From NCBI RefSeq assembly GCF_030687895.1, contig NZ_CP117452.1, forward strand, positions 248,001 through 312,000: a stretch of DNA of 64,000 nucleotides, in the 5' to 3' direction. Positions 46,059-56,537 of the stretch are shown one piece after another (the stretch's first letter is position 1; each line of letters opens with the position of its first letter). Source of the stretch: Pseudomonas sp. FP198. GTDB lineage: Bacteria > Pseudomonadota > Gammaproteobacteria > Pseudomonadales > Pseudomonadaceae. Position numbers and translations under genes: made by a program. The notes beneath the pieces are model-generated. The model saw only the letters and a program-made list of their open reading frames with translations, had not been told where the DNA came from and made no database searches.

Positions 46059-47207
46059 ATGAGCCTCAATATTTTCTGGTTCCTGCCCACCCACGGCGAC
46101 GGCCATTACCTTGGCACCGCTGAAGGCGCCCGCGCCGTCGATCATGGTTACCTGCAACAGATTGCCCAGGCTGCCGATCGGCTGGGTTTCGGCGGGGTGT
46201 TGATTCCTACCGGGCGTTCCTGCGAAGACTCCTGGCTGGTAGCCGCTTCGTTGATTCCGGTGACCCAGCGCCTGAAGTTCCTGGTTGCCCTGCGCCCCGG
46301 GATCATTTCCCCGACGGTGGCGGCGCGTCAGGCCGCGACGCTGGATCGGCTGTCCGGCGGGCGGGCCCTGTTCAACCTGGTGACGGGTGGCGATCCGGAC
46401 GAGCTGGCCGGTGACGGGCTGTTTCTGGACCACGAGCAACGCTACCAGGCCTCGGTGGAATTCACCCGGATCTGGCGTCGGGTGCTGGAAGGCGAGACGG
46501 TCGATTACGACGGTGAACACATCAGCGTAAAGGGCGCCAAGCTGCTCTATCCGCCGATCCAGCAACCGCGTCCGCCGCTGTATTTCGGCGGCTCGTCGGA
46601 AGCCGCCCAGGATCTCGCCGCCGAGCAGGTGGAAATGGTCCTGACCTGGGGCGAACCGCCCGCCGCCGTCGCGGAAAAAATCGCCCAGGTACGGGCCAAG
46701 GCCGAGAAGCTTGGGCGCACCGTGCGTTTCGGCATTCGCCTGCATGTAATCGTGCGGGAAACCAACGCCGAAGCCTGGCAAGCGGCCGACCGCTTGATCT
46801 CCCACCTGGACGACGAAACCATCGCCCGCGCCCAGGCGTCCCTGGCGCGTTTCGACTCGGTGGGCCAGCAACGCATGGCCGCATTGCACGGCGGTCGGCG
46901 CGACAAGCTGGAAGTCAGCCCCAACCTCTGGGCCGGTGTCGGCCTGGTACGCGGCGGTGCCGGAACGGCGCTGGTGGGCGATGGCCCGACCGTGGCTGAG
47001 CGGGTCAAGGAATACGCCGACCTGGGTATCGATACGTTCATTTTCTCGGGTTATCCACACCTGGAAGAATCCTATCGGGTGGCGGAGCTATTGTTCCCGC
47101 ACCTCGATGTAGAGCGCCCGGAGCTGCCGAAAAGCCAGGGTTATGTGAGCCCGTTCGGTGAAATGGTCGCCAACGATATCCTGCCCAAAGCCGCTTCGCA
47201 GAGTTGA
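46059..47207 (+). CDS. ssuD: FMNH2-dependent alkanesulfonate monooxygenase SsuD
   Basis: Luciferase-like flavin monooxygenase that splits alkanesulfonates into aldehyde and sulfite, 382 residues. The conserved [17 protein letters not shown] start, [17 protein letters not shown] and [17 protein letters not shown] end ([20 protein letters not shown]) fit the family. The operon position after ssuA differs from the E. coli order only in detail. It depends on SsuE for reduced FMN. Confidence 0.96.
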   Translation: MSLNIFWFLPTHGDGHYLGTAEGARAVDHGYLQQIAQAADRLGFGGVLIPTGRSCEDSWLVAASLIPVTQRLKFLVALRPGIISPTVAARQAATLDRLSGGRALFNLVTGGDPDELAGDGLFLDHEQRYQASVEFTRIWRRVLEGETVDYDGEHISVKGAKLLYPPIQQPRPPLYFGGSSEAAQDLAAEQVEMVLTWGEPPAAVAEKIAQVRAKAEKLGRTVRFGIRLHVIVRETNAEAWQAADRLISHLDDETIARAQASLARFDSVGQQRMAALHGGRRDKLEVSPNLWAGVGLVRGGAGTALVGDGPTVAERVKEYADLGIDTFIFSGYPHLEESYRVAELLFPHLDVERPELPKSQGYVSPFGEMVANDILPKAASQS

Positions 47208-47214
47208 GGCGGCC

Positions 47215-47997
47215 ATGAAAAAACTTATCCACAACCTCGCGCCGTGGGCGGTGCCGCTGCTGTTGCTGGCGGTGTGGCAATTGTCGGTATCGGCCGGCTG
47301 GTTATCGACGCGGATCCTGCCAGCGCCGGTGGCGGTGGTCGAGGCCGGAGTAAACCTGGTGCGCAGCGGTGAAATCTGGACGCACCTGGCTATCAGCGGT
47401 TGGCGCGCGGCGGTCGGCTTCCTGATTGGCGGCGGCATCGGCCTGGCGCTGGGCTTTATCACCGGCCTGTCGAAGTGGGGCGAACGGCTGTTGGACAGCT
47501 CCGTGCAGATGGTGCGTAACGTGCCTCACCTGGCGCTGATTCCACTGGTGATCCTCTGGTTCGGTATCGACGAGTCGGCGAAGATTTTCCTGGTGGCGCT
47601 GGGCACGCTGTTTCCGATTTACCTCAACACCTACCACGGGATTCGCAATGTCGACCCGGCGCTGGTGGAGATGTCCCGCAGCTACGGTTTATCCGGCTTC
47701 AGCCTGTTTCGCCAGGTGATCCTGCCGGGTGCCTTGCCTTCGATCCTGGTGGGCGTGCGTTTTGCCCTGGGTTTCATGTGGTTGACGCTGATCGTCGCGG
47801 AAACCATCTCGGCCAGTTCCGGTATCGGTTATCTGGCGATGAATGCCCGGGAATTCCTGCAGACCGACGTGGTGGTGCTGGCGATTCTGCTGTACGCGGT
47901 GCTCGGCAAACTGGCCGACCTTGCTGCTCGCGGGCTTGAACGCGTCTGGCTGCGCTGGCATCCGGCCTATCAGGCGAACAAGGGAGGTGTCGCATGA
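47215..47997 (+). CDS. ssuC: Sulfonate ABC transporter, permease SsuC
   Basis: A 260-residue inner-membrane permease from ATG 47215, seven bases after ssuD. About six hydrophobic spans are visible, with the coupling loop [20 protein letters not shown]. The frame open from 47158 runs through the end of ssuD and is not used. The stop overlaps the ssuB start (ATGA). Confidence 0.95.
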   Translation: MKKLIHNLAPWAVPLLLLAVWQLSVSAGWLSTRILPAPVAVVEAGVNLVRSGEIWTHLAISGWRAAVGFLIGGGIGLALGFITGLSKWGERLLDSSVQMVRNVPHLALIPLVILWFGIDESAKIFLVALGTLFPIYLNTYHGIRNVDPALVEMSRSYGLSGFSLFRQVILPGALPSILVGVRFALGFMWLTLIVAETISASSGIGYLAMNAREFLQTDVVVLAILLYAVLGKLADLAARGLERVWLRWHPAYQANKGGVA

Positions 47998-48800
47998 CCG
48001 CCCAACAACCGCCGCGCCTGCTGCGAGGTATCCCCCTGGCGGTGCGCAATCTGCAAAAGACCTTTGGTTCGCGCCAGGTGTTGCGTGACATCGACTTGCA
48101 TATCCCGGCCGGGCAGTTCGTCGCCGTGGTCGGCCGCAGCGGCTGCGGCAAAAGTACCTTGCTGCGCTTGTTGGCCGGCCTCGATCAGCCTTCGGGCGGT
48201 GAGTTGCTGGCCGGTTCGGCATCGCTGAGCGCTGCACGGGAAGACACGCGCCTGATGTTTCAGGAGGCACGTTTGCTGCCCTGGAAAAAAGTCATCGACA
48301 ACGTCGGCCTCGGACTCAAGGGCGACTGGCGACCACAAGCGTTGCAGGCGCTGGATGCCGTGGGCCTGGCTGATCGTGCACACGAGTGGCCGGCGGCGTT
48401 GTCCGGCGGACAGAAACAGCGGGTGGCCCTGGCCCGGGCGCTGATTCATCAACCGCGCCTGCTGTTGCTGGACGAACCTTTGGGTGCGCTCGATGCGCTG
48501 ACCCGGATCGAAATGCAGCAACTGATCGAGCGCCTGTGGCAGCAACACGGCTTCACCGTGCTGTTGGTGACCCACGACGTCAGCGAAGCGGTGGCGATCG
48601 CCGACCGGGTGATCCTGATCGAAGACGGCCAGATCGGCCTCGACCTGGCCATCGACTTGCCGCGCCCGCGTGCTCGCGGCTCGCATCGCCTGGCGAGCCT
48701 GGAAACCGAAGTCCTCAACCGCGTGCTGTCCTTGCCCGGCCAACCGCCGGAACCCGAACCCGTTTCACCCTTGCCCACGCAACTGCGTTGGGCGCAATAA
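47994..48800 (+). CDS. ssuB: Sulfonate ABC transporter, ATP-binding protein SsuB
   Basis: A 268-residue ATPase: Walker [11 protein letters not shown]-loop [11 protein letters not shown], signature [15 protein letters not shown], Walker [14 protein letters not shown]-loop VTHDV. The REARLLPW-type Q-loop is characteristic of nitrate/sulfonate/taurine transporters. It overlaps ssuC by 4 bases. Confidence 0.95.
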   Translation: MTAQQPPRLLRGIPLAVRNLQKTFGSRQVLRDIDLHIPAGQFVAVVGRSGCGKSTLLRLLAGLDQPSGGELLAGSASLSAAREDTRLMFQEARLLPWKKVIDNVGLGLKGDWRPQALQALDAVGLADRAHEWPAALSGGQKQRVALARALIHQPRLLLLDEPLGALDALTRIEMQQLIERLWQQHGFTVLLVTHDVSEAVAIADRVILIEDGQIGLDLAIDLPRPRARGSHRLASLETEVLNRVLSLPGQPPEPEPVSPLPTQLRWAQ

Positions 48801-48824
48801 CTTCATCCAGACAGGAACGACATC

Positions 48825-49040
48825 ATGACTATCAAAGCCATCAACGTACGCAACCAGTTCAAAGGCACCATCAAGGAAATCGTCGAAGGCGACGTGCTGT
48901 CGGAAATCGACGTGCAGACCGCCTCGGGCATCGTCACCTCGGTCATCACCACCCGCTCGGTCAAAGAGCTGGAACTGGCGATTGGCAGCGAAGTGATTGC
49001 CTTCGTCAAATCCACCGAGGTGTCTATCGCCAAGTTGTGA
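48825..49040 (+). CDS. ssuF: Molybdopterin-binding-like protein SsuF (TOBE domain)
   Basis: A 71-residue single TOBE/Mop domain: INVRNQFKGTIKEIVEGDVL and TTRSVKELELAIGSEVIAFV. In P. putida an ssuF gene of this type is required for growth with sulfonates or sulfate esters; how it acts is not clear. Last gene of the operon, with a terminator 32 bases downstream. Confidence 0.9.
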   Translation: MTIKAINVRNQFKGTIKEIVEGDVLSEIDVQTASGIVTSVITTRSVKELELAIGSEVIAFVKSTEVSIAKL

Positions 49041-49072
49041 ACGATGCTTGACCTGCAGCCCCGGATGGCTTG

Positions 49073-49115
49073 AGCCCTTCGGGGCTTTTTCGTTCCCACG
49101 CTAAGCGTGGGAACG
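49073..49115. terminator. Terminator of ssuEADCBF plus adjoining perfect hairpin
   Basis: AGCCC-TTCG-GGGCT followed by five T (49073-49090), then directly an 11-base perfect palindrome pair, CGTTCCCACGC and GCGTGGGAACG (49091-49115), which is a common P. fluorescens-group repeat. The second hairpin can end the convergent TetR message. Confidence 0.85.
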
Positions 49116-49117
49116 AT

Positions 49118-49750
49118 TCAATCAGAGCGCTTGGGCAGAAACGGAGGGAGATAGAGCCCCAGATACGCATCGAACACGCGCATGCCTTCCTCGGCCATGC
49201 GCGGGGTGATCTGGCCGTGCTGGTGTACCGAGCGGGCGTAGACGCGGTCGCCCAGTTCCATGGCCAGGGCGAACACGTCGACATCGGCAGGCAAGGGCGG
49301 CAGTTGGAAATGCCGGGCGAAGACGGTGTGCATCAGCTCGCTCAGTTCCAGGTCATGCTGGCGGTCGGCCTGGGTGACTTCAGTCAGGCCATGCTGGGCC
49401 AGGATCAGTTGGCGAGCGGCGGCGTCCTCGCTGTAGATCAACAGCATCCGTTGCTCCACCAGCCGCGACAGATCGTGCCACTGGTTCAGCGCTGCATGAT
49501 CGATCGGTGTTTGAAGGCAGGCACGAAAGGCTGCATGGACGTCGGCGGTCAAGGCTTCGAGCAGGGCCGGGACGCTGGCGAAGAAGTGATAGACGGAGGA
49601 GGGCGGGATCCCGGCGCGCTCGGCGACACTGTAGATCGACAGGCTGGCCACGCCTTCGGCGGCGAGCAGCGTGCGGGCGGCATCGAGGATCGAGTCGATC
49701 CGGGCCTGGCTGCGGGCGCGGGGTTTGCGAGGGGTGGCGGTGCGTGTCAT
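49118..49750 (-). CDS. TetR-family transcriptional regulator
   Basis: A 210-residue repressor-type protein. The N-terminal helix-turn-helix is GVASLSIYSVAERAGIPPSS followed by VYHFFAS, the usual TetR form. The basic start TRTATPRKPRARSQ precedes it. The C-terminal ligand domain is unlike any I can name. It lies between the ssu and spu loci, convergent with ssu; its target is unknown and no divergent partner gene adjoins it. Confidence 0.88.
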   Translation of the reverse strand: MTRTATPRKPRARSQARIDSILDAARTLLAAEGVASLSIYSVAERAGIPPSSVYHFFASVPALLEALTADVHAAFRACLQTPIDHAALNQWHDLSRLVEQRMLLIYSEDAAARQLILAQHGLTEVTQADRQHDLELSELMHTVFARHFQLPPLPADVDVFALAMELGDRVYARSVHQHGQITPRMAEEGMRVFDAYLGLYLPPFLPKRSD

Positions 49751-49814
49751 GAAGCTCTCCTGCGGGGCTGCCGGGCATTGTACGAGTCGGGTCTTGTGTT
49801 GTCTGCCAAGCCGT

Positions 49815-49906
49815 CATCGCGAGCAAGCTCGCTCCCACATTGAGTGTGCGGTGCCCCTTGAATCATGTGCGCTGAAAATCCCTGTGGGAGCGAGCTTGCT
49901 CGCGAT
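49815..49906. repeat. Inverted REP pair
   Basis: ATCGCGAGCAAGCTCGCTCC at 49815 with an inverted partner ending GCTTGCTCGCGAT at 49906. Confidence 0.86.
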
Positions 49907-49935
49907 CCGCCGAAGGCGGCCACCCGCCCAGACAT

Positions 49936-49970
49936 AAAAAAACGCCGCAGCCCTGAAGGCCTGCGGCGTT
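49936..49970 (-). terminator. Terminator of spuI
   Basis: On the minus strand AACGCCGCAG and CTGCGGCGTT pair around a ten-base loop and are followed by a T run; 18 bases after the spuI stop. Confidence 0.9.
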
Positions 49971-49988
49971 CCTTTCTACCGCAGCCGC

Positions 49989-51365
49989 TTAAACGGTATG
50001 CAGGTACCAGTTGTACTCAAGGTCGGAGATGGAGTGTTCAAACTCTTCCAGCTCGCTTTCCTTGCAGGCCACGAAGATATCGATGTACTTGGGATCGATG
50101 TACTTGGCCATGACTTCGCTGTCGTCCAGTTCGCGCAGGGCATCGCGCAAGTTGTTCGGCAGGCTTTGCTCGTTCTGCTCGTAGCTGTTGCCTTCGACCG
50201 GCGCGCCGGGCTCGATCTTGTTGGTCAGGCCATGGTGCACACCCGCCAGGACCGCCGCCATCAACAGGTACGGGTTGGCGTCGGCGCCGGCGACACGGTG
50301 TTCCAGGCGTACGGCATCGGCGGAGCCGGTCGGTACGCGCAAGGCTACGGTGCGGTTGTCCAGGCCCCAGGTCGGCGAGTTCGGCACGTAGAACTGTGCG
50401 CCAAAACGACGGTAGGAGTTGACGTTCGGGCAGAGGAACGCCATCTGCGCGGGCAGGGTCTCGAGCACACCGCCGATCGCGTGACGCAGCGCGGCGTTCT
50501 GCTCGGGATCCTCGCTGGCAAAGATATTCTTGCCTTCTTTGTCCAGGATCGAGATATGGACGTGCAGACCGTTGCCCGCCTGGCCTGGATACGGCTTGGC
50601 CATGAAGGTGGTGTCCATTTCATGGTCGTAGGCGATGTTCTTGATCAGCCGCTTGAGCAGTACCGCGTAGTCGCAAGCCTTGATCGGGTCGGCCACGTGG
50701 TGCAGGTTCACTTCGAACTGCGCCGGGGCACTTTCCTTGACGATGGCGTCGGCGGGAATGCCTTGCTCCTTGGCCCCTTCCAGGATGTCCTGGAGGCAGT
50801 CGACGTATTCGTCGAGGTCATCGATCAGGTAGACCTGTGTCGAGTGCGGGCGTTTGCCGGAGATTGGCGAGCGGGGCGGTTGTGGACGGCCATTCACGTT
50901 CTCCTGGTCGATCAGGTAGAACTCCAGCTCGAATGCCGCGCAGATGGTCAGGCCCAGTTCATCGAACTTGGTCACGACCTGGCGCAGGACTTCGCGAGGG
51001 TCGGCGAAGAACGGATCGCCTTCAAGCTCGTGCATGGTCATCAGCAGTTGCGCGGTGGGGCGCTTCTGCCAGGGTTCGTTGCTCAGAGTGCCGGGGATTG
51101 GATAGCAGATGCGGTCGGCATCGCCGATGTCCAGGCCCAGTCCGGTGCTTTCCACCGTCGAGCCATTGATATCCAGGGCAAATAGAGAGGCCGGCAGGTT
51201 GATGCCTTTCTCGTAAACCTTGTGGAGGCTGGTGCGTTCGATGCGCTTGCCGCGCACCACACCATTCATATCCGCAATCAGAAGGTCAACGTACAGAACC
51301 TCAGGATGTTCCTTAAGGAACGCGTTCGCTTCGTTAAGCTGAACGGCACGCGGGGGTACCGACAT
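49989..51365 (-). CDS. spuI: Glutamine synthetase-like gamma-glutamylpolyamine synthetase SpuI
   Basis: A 458-residue enzyme of the glutamine synthetase fold. It probably ligates glutamate to a polyamine, the first step of gamma-glutamylated putrescine or related breakdown. Ligand motifs: AAFELEFYLID (metal Glu), VKESAPAQFEVNLHH, GLHVHISILD and RVPTGSADAVRLEHR. It is divergent from spuA across 278 bases, the arrangement of P. aeruginosa, where spuI and spuB are both glutamine synthetase paralogues. Confidence 0.93.
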   Translation of the reverse strand: MSVPPRAVQLNEANAFLKEHPEVLYVDLLIADMNGVVRGKRIERTSLHKVYEKGINLPASLFALDINGSTVESTGLGLDIGDADRICYPIPGTLSNEPWQKRPTAQLLMTMHELEGDPFFADPREVLRQVVTKFDELGLTICAAFELEFYLIDQENVNGRPQPPRSPISGKRPHSTQVYLIDDLDEYVDCLQDILEGAKEQGIPADAIVKESAPAQFEVNLHHVADPIKACDYAVLLKRLIKNIAYDHEMDTTFMAKPYPGQAGNGLHVHISILDKEGKNIFASEDPEQNAALRHAIGGVLETLPAQMAFLCPNVNSYRRFGAQFYVPNSPTWGLDNRTVALRVPTGSADAVRLEHRVAGADANPYLLMAAVLAGVHHGLTNKIEPGAPVEGNSYEQNEQSLPNNLRDALRELDDSEVMAKYIDPKYIDIFVACKESELEEFEHSISDLEYNWYLHTV

Positions 51366-51643
51366 GATGCAACACCTTTGTTGTTAAAAATATCAATCAT
51401 TGATCTCTTCGAAAGCCAGTCAACCCGAACGGCATGCCGAAGTCAAGCAGGGCCTTTTTTGCCCTAAAAAAGCACCTGTAGGGCTTTTTTGAGGCAATTT
51501 GGGGCGTTTTTTTCCCTTTGAGGGGCTTGTCCCCCGCAGGCTTGAGCGGGCCGTGTTGTATTTTTTACGGGGGTGTTGTGTAAAAAAATGAACAAGGCTA
51601 AGCTCGATTCAAACCCATAACAGCAATAATACCGGGGTGCTTC
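51366..51643. promoter_or_regulatory. Divergent spuI-spuA control region
   Basis: It is unusually AT-tract-rich for this genome. It holds a hairpin AGGGC-CTTTTTT-GCCCT (51449-51465), several T runs, and a striking symmetric element TTTTTTAC-N11-GTAAAAAA (51561-51587) about 57 bases before spuA. The symmetric element is a good candidate operator for the polyamine or amine-responsive regulator. Neither transcription start site is known. Confidence 0.5.
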
Positions 51644-52420
51644 ATGTCTCGCCTGCCGTTAATCGGCATCACCACCTGCTCCAGGCAGATCGGTCTGCAT
51701 GCGTATCACACCACTGGCGACAAATATGCGCGGGCTGTCGCAACGGCCGCCAAGGGCTTGCCAGTGCTGATCCCGTCCCTGGCGGATCTGTTCTCCCCGT
51801 CCGATATTCTGGACGCCCTGGACGGTATTCTTTTTACCGGCTCCCCTTCCAATGTAGAACCTTTTCACTACCAGGGCCCGGCCAGTGCGCCAGGCACCGC
51901 TCATGATCCTGCACGGGACGCCATTACCCTGCCGCTGATCTGCGCGGCGGTCGACGCGGGCGTTCCGGTGCTGGGCATCTGTCGCGGTTTCCAGGAAATG
52001 AACGTTGCCTTTGGCGGCAGCCTGCATCAGAAAGTTCATGAAGTCGGAACCTTCATCGATCATCGTGAAGACGACACCCAGCCGGTAGAGGTCCAATATG
52101 GTCCTGCCCATGCCGTGCATGTCCAGCCTGGCGGTATCCTCGCGGCTTTGGGGCTGCCGTCGCAGATCGAGGTCAACTCGATCCACAGCCAAGGCATCGA
52201 GCGCCTGGCCTCGGGGCTGCGGGCCGAAGCGCTGGCGCCGGATGGCTTGATCGAAGCCGTCTCGGCGGTACAAGGCAAGGCTTTTGCTTTAGGAGTGCAA
52301 TGGCACCCTGAATGGGCAGTAGGCTCCAACCTGCACTACCTTGCGATTTTCCAGGCATTTGGCGATGCCTGCCGAGCAAGGGCAACACAACGCGACGCCG
52401 ATGCGTCAAACAACGCCTGA
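51644..52420 (+). CDS. spuA: Class I glutamine amidotransferase-like gamma-glutamyl hydrolase SpuA
   Basis: Hydrolyses the gamma-glutamyl bond (PuuD-like), freeing glutamate from gamma-glutamyl-GABA; 258 residues. The catalytic triad is visible as Cys113 in LGICRGFQE, His221 and Glu223 in WHPEW. The MSRLPLIGITTCSRQIG start is typical. First gene of the plus-strand spu run; spuB follows after 40 bases. Confidence 0.93.
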   Translation: MSRLPLIGITTCSRQIGLHAYHTTGDKYARAVATAAKGLPVLIPSLADLFSPSDILDALDGILFTGSPSNVEPFHYQGPASAPGTAHDPARDAITLPLICAAVDAGVPVLGICRGFQEMNVAFGGSLHQKVHEVGTFIDHREDDTQPVEVQYGPAHAVHVQPGGILAALGLPSQIEVNSIHSQGIERLASGLRAEALAPDGLIEAVSAVQGKAFALGVQWHPEWAVGSNLHYLAIFQAFGDACRARATQRDADASNNA

Positions 52421-52460
52421 CGACTAATAGCAGTCAGGAAACTCACGCCTAGAGGCATTT

Positions 52461-53819
52461 ATGAGTAACAACCTCGACCAGCTCACCGATTGGTTGAAAG
52501 ACCACAAGATCACAGAAGTCGAATGCATGATTGGCGACCTGACCGGCATTACCCGGGGCAAGATCTCGCCGACCAACAAGTTCATTGCCGAAAAAGGCAT
52601 GCGCCTGCCCGAGAGCGTTCTGCTCCAGACCGTAACGGGCGACTATGTCGAAGACGACATCTATTACGAACTGCTCGACCCCGCCGACATCGACATGATC
52701 TGCCGCCCGGACGAAAACGCAGTCTTCCTGGTGCCCTGGGCCATCGAGCCCACCGCCCAGGTGATCCACGATTCCTACGACAAGCAAGGCAACCCGATCG
52801 AGCTGTCACCGCGCAACGTGCTCAAGAAGGTGCTCAAGCTGTACGCCGACAAGGGCTGGCAGCCGATTGTCGCGCCGGAAATGGAGTTCTACCTGACCAA
52901 GCGCAGCGACGACCCGGACTTTCCACTGCAACCGCCTATCGGCCGTTCCGGTCGCCCGGAAACCGGTCGCCAGTCTTTCTCGATCGAAGCGGCGAACGAA
53001 TTCGACCCGTTGTTCGAGGACGTCTATGACTGGTGCGAATTGCAGGAGCTGGACCTCGACACCCTGATTCACGAGGACGGCACCGCGCAGATGGAAATCA
53101 ACTTCCGTCACGGTGACGCGCTGTCACTGGCCGACCAGATCCTCGTGTTCAAGCGCACCATGCGCGAGGCGGCGCTCAAGCACGATGTGGCCGCCACCTT
53201 CATGGCCAAACCGATGACCGGCGAGCCGGGCAGTGCGATGCACTTGCACCAGAGCATCATCGACAAGGAAACCGGCAAGAACGTCTTCTCCAACGAAGAC
53301 GGGACCATGAGCGAGCTGTTCCTGCACCACATCGGTGGCCTGCAGAAATTCATCCCCGAGCTGCTGCCGCTGTTCGCCCCCAACGTCAACTCGTTCCGCC
53401 GCTTCCTGCCTGACACCTCGGCGCCGGTGAACGTCGAATGGGGCGAAGAAAACCGCACCGTGGGCTTGCGGGTTCCGGACGCCGGGCCGCAGAACCGTCG
53501 CGTGGAAAACCGCTTGCCGGGCGCCGACGCCAACCCGTACCTGGCGATTGCCGCGAGCTTGCTGTGCGGCTACATCGGCATGGTCGAGGGTATCGATCCG
53601 AGCGCGCCAGTGGTCGGCCGTGGCTATGAACGCCGGAACCTGCGTTTGCCGCTGACCATCGAAGATGCCCTGGAGCGCATGGAAAACAGCTCCACCATCG
53701 AGAAGTACCTGGGCAAGAAATTCATCACGGGCTACGTCGCGGTCAAGCGGGCCGAGCATGAAAACTTCAAGCGCGTCATCAGTTCGTGGGAGCGGGAATT
53801 CCTGCTCTTTGCCGTCTGA
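52461..53819 (+). CDS. spuB: Glutamine synthetase-like gamma-glutamylputrescine synthetase SpuB
   Basis: A 452-residue paralogue of SpuI that attaches glutamate to putrescine at the start of the gamma-glutamylation route. Motifs: VAPEMEFYLTKRS, GTAQMEINFRHGD, GSAMHLHQSI and NRTVGLRVPDAG. Having two such enzymes in one locus suggests different polyamine preferences. Confidence 0.93.
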   Translation: MSNNLDQLTDWLKDHKITEVECMIGDLTGITRGKISPTNKFIAEKGMRLPESVLLQTVTGDYVEDDIYYELLDPADIDMICRPDENAVFLVPWAIEPTAQVIHDSYDKQGNPIELSPRNVLKKVLKLYADKGWQPIVAPEMEFYLTKRSDDPDFPLQPPIGRSGRPETGRQSFSIEAANEFDPLFEDVYDWCELQELDLDTLIHEDGTAQMEINFRHGDALSLADQILVFKRTMREAALKHDVAATFMAKPMTGEPGSAMHLHQSIIDKETGKNVFSNEDGTMSELFLHHIGGLQKFIPELLPLFAPNVNSFRRFLPDTSAPVNVEWGEENRTVGLRVPDAGPQNRRVENRLPGADANPYLAIAASLLCGYIGMVEGIDPSAPVVGRGYERRNLRLPLTIEDALERMENSSTIEKYLGKKFITGYVAVKRAEHENFKRVISSWEREFLLFAV

Positions 53820-53876
53820 TGCGCCGGGCGGGGTCGCCGAAAGCCCCGCCCCCAATGGAATAAAGGGAGAATCCGC

Positions 53877-55241
53877 ATGACCCGCAACAACCCGCAAACC
53901 CGTGAATGGCAGGCCCTGAGCAGCGATCACCATCTGGCACCGTTCAGCGACTTCAAACAGCTCAAAGAGAAAGGCCCGCGCATCATCACGCACGCCAAGG
54001 GCGTGTACCTCTGGGACAGTGAAGGCAACAAGATCCTCGACGGCATGGCCGGCCTCTGGTGCGTGGCCGTCGGCTACGGTCGCGATGAGCTGGCGGACGC
54101 CGCCAGCCAACAGATGCGCGAGCTGCCGTACTACAACCTGTTCTTCCAGACCGCCCACCCGCCGGTGCTGGAACTGTCAAAAGCCATCGCCGACATCGCC
54201 CCGGAAGGCATGAACCACGTGTTCTTCACCGGCTCCGGCTCCGAAGGCAACGACACCATGCTGCGTATGGTCCGCCACTACTGGGCGATCAAAGGGCAGC
54301 CGAACAAGAAAGTCATCATCAGTCGCAAGAACGGTTATCACGGTTCGACCGTGGCCGGCGCGAGCCTGGGTGGCATGACCTACATGCATGAGCAGGGCGA
54401 CCTGCCGATCCCGGGTATTGTCCACATCGCCCAGCCGTACTGGTTTGGCGAAGGCGGCGACATGAGCCCCGAAGAGTTCGGCATCTGGGCCGCCAATCAA
54501 CTGGAAGAAAAGATCCTCGAGATCGGCGTCGACAACGTCGGTGCGTTCATTGCCGAGCCGATCCAGGGCGCCGGCGGCGTCATTGTGCCGCCGGACAGCT
54601 ACTGGCCGCGCATGAAGGAAATCCTCGCCAAATACGACATCCTGTTCGTGGCCGACGAGGTCATCTGCGGTTTTGGCCGCACCGGTGAATGGTTCGGTAC
54701 CGATCATTACGGGTTGAAACCGCACATGATGACCATTGCCAAGGGCCTGACCTCCGGTTACATCCCCATGGGCGGCCTGATCGTGCGCGACGATGTGGTC
54801 GCGGTGCTCAACGAAGGCGGTGACTTCAACCACGGCTTCACCTACTCCGGTCACCCGGTGGCCGCTGCGGTGGCCCTGGAAAATATCCGTATCCTGCGCG
54901 AAGAAAAGATCATCGAGCGCGTCCACGGCGAAACGGCACCGTATTTGCAGCAGCGCCTGCGGGAACTGAACGATCATCCGCTGGTGGGTGAGGTGCGCGG
55001 CGTCGGTCTGCTGGGGGCGATCGAACTGGTCCAGGACAAGGCCACGCGCAAACGCTACGAGGGCAAGGGGGTGGGCATGATCTGCCGGCAGTTCTGCTTC
55101 GATAACGGGCTGATCATGCGCGCAGTGGGCGACACCATGATCATTGCGCCGCCGCTGGTGATCAGCAAGGCCGAGATCGACGAACTGGTGGCCAAGGCGC
55201 GGCAGTGCCTGGACCTGACGCTCGGTGCGCTGCAAGGCTGA
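53877..55241 (+). CDS. spuC: Polyamine:pyruvate aminotransferase SpuC
   Basis: Class III PLP aminotransferase of 454 residues that transfers an amino group from putrescine, spermidine or their derivatives to pyruvate. The PLP lysine is in TIAKGLTSGYIPMGG, the Asp in LFVADEVICGFGRTGEWFG, and the phosphate-binding FFTGSGSEGNDTML is clear. A stem-loop follows before spuD. Confidence 0.95.
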   Translation: MTRNNPQTREWQALSSDHHLAPFSDFKQLKEKGPRIITHAKGVYLWDSEGNKILDGMAGLWCVAVGYGRDELADAASQQMRELPYYNLFFQTAHPPVLELSKAIADIAPEGMNHVFFTGSGSEGNDTMLRMVRHYWAIKGQPNKKVIISRKNGYHGSTVAGASLGGMTYMHEQGDLPIPGIVHIAQPYWFGEGGDMSPEEFGIWAANQLEEKILEIGVDNVGAFIAEPIQGAGGVIVPPDSYWPRMKEILAKYDILFVADEVICGFGRTGEWFGTDHYGLKPHMMTIAKGLTSGYIPMGGLIVRDDVVAVLNEGGDFNHGFTYSGHPVAAAVALENIRILREEKIIERVHGETAPYLQQRLRELNDHPLVGEVRGVGLLGAIELVQDKATRKRYEGKGVGMICRQFCFDNGLIMRAVGDTMIIAPPLVISKAEIDELVAKARQCLDLTLGALQG

Positions 55242-55292
55242 GTGCTAGGCTCTGTGCGAGGTGCCGACATGGGCCTCGCCCGGTAAAACAAA

Positions 55293-55321
55293 AGGGCGGG
55301 CTTTGGTTGAAAGCCTGCCCT
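55293..55321 (+). terminator. Stem-loop between spuC and spuD
   Basis: Arms AGGGC-G-GGCTTT and AAAGCC-T-GCCCT, with one mismatch, around GGTTG. There is no T run after it, so it may only slow decay or partly terminate, separating the catabolic and the transport genes. Confidence 0.6.
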
Positions 55322-55406
55322 GTAACTTGCCAGACTACCGATTGTTCAAGTTGCCCGCGAGCCGGCTACTGAACGTGACTAAAAAGAATAACTGGAGCAT
55401 CAATCC

Positions 55407-56519
55407 ATGAAGGCATTAGGTATGAAGATAGCTGGCAAGACCCTCCTCGCCATGTCCCTGGCGGGTGTGATGGCGGGCGCCGTCCAGGCGGACGACAAAG
55501 TGCTGCACGTCTACAACTGGTCGGACTACATTGCGCCGGACACGGTCGCCAAGTTCGAGAAGGAGACAGGGATCAAGGTCGTCTACGACGTCTTCGACAG
55601 CAACGAGACGCTGGAGGCCAAGCTGCTGGCGGGCAAATCCGGCTATGACATCGTGGTGCCGTCGAACAACTTCCTCGCCAAGCAGATCAAGGCCGGTGTC
55701 TATCAGGAACTGGACAAGTCCAAGCTGCCGAACTGGAAAAACCTCGACACCGACCTGCTCAAGGCCGTTGGCGATGCCAGCGACCAAGGCAACAAACACG
55801 CCTTCCCGTACATGTGGGGCACCATCGGCATCGGTTACAACCCGGAGAAGGTCAAGGCCGCGTTGGGCGTCGACAAGATCGATTCCTGGGACACCCTGCT
55901 CAAGCCCGAGAACATCGCCAAGCTCAAGAGCTGCGGCGTGAGCTTCCTCGATTCGCCGACCGAAATGATCCCGGTGGCCCTGCACTATCTGGGCAAGCCG
56001 ACAGACAGCACGGACAAGGCTGATCTGAAAGCCGCCGAAGACCTGTTCCTCAAGCTGCGTCCATCGATCGGCTACTTCCACTCCTCCAAGTACATCTCGG
56101 ACCTGGCCAACGGCAACATCTGCGTGGCCGTGGGTTACTCGGGTGATATCGAGCAGTCCAAGAGCCGTGCTGCCGAGGCTGGCGGCAAGGTGAAAGTGGC
56201 CTACACCATTCCGAAGGAAGGTGCCGGTTCGTTCTACGACATGGTCGCCATTCCCAAGGATGCCGAAAACGTCGAAGCCGCCTACAAGTGGATGAACTTC
56301 ATCATGCAGCCGGAAATCATGGCGGAGATCACCGACAACGTGCGCTTCCCTAACGGCAACAAGGCCGCCACCCCACTGGTGGACAAGGAAATCTCGGGAG
56401 ACCCGAGCATTTACCCATCGGACGACGTGAAGGCCAAGCTGTACGCAATTGCCGACCTGCCGGCCGCGACCCAGCGGATCCTGACCCGCAGCTGGACCAA
56501 GATCAAATCCGGTAAATAA
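55407..56519 (+). CDS. spuD: Polyamine ABC transporter, binding protein SpuD (putrescine type)
   Basis: A 370-residue periplasmic receptor with signal peptide (to about AVQA) and the mature start [14 protein letters not shown]. In P. aeruginosa SpuD binds putrescine and SpuE spermidine; ligand aromatics in HVYNWSDYI and [12 protein letters not shown] fit a PotF-like protein. GGAG precedes ATG 55407. Which ligand this copy prefers is inferred from synteny. Confidence 0.92.
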   Translation: MKALGMKIAGKTLLAMSLAGVMAGAVQADDKVLHVYNWSDYIAPDTVAKFEKETGIKVVYDVFDSNETLEAKLLAGKSGYDIVVPSNNFLAKQIKAGVYQELDKSKLPNWKNLDTDLLKAVGDASDQGNKHAFPYMWGTIGIGYNPEKVKAALGVDKIDSWDTLLKPENIAKLKSCGVSFLDSPTEMIPVALHYLGKPTDSTDKADLKAAEDLFLKLRPSIGYFHSSKYISDLANGNICVAVGYSGDIEQSKSRAAEAGGKVKVAYTIPKEGAGSFYDMVAIPKDAENVEAAYKWMNFIMQPEIMAEITDNVRFPNGNKAATPLVDKEISGDPSIYPSDDVKAKLYAIADLPAATQRILTRSWTKIKSGK

Positions 56520-56537
56520 GCCGGCTTGGAGCAATCT

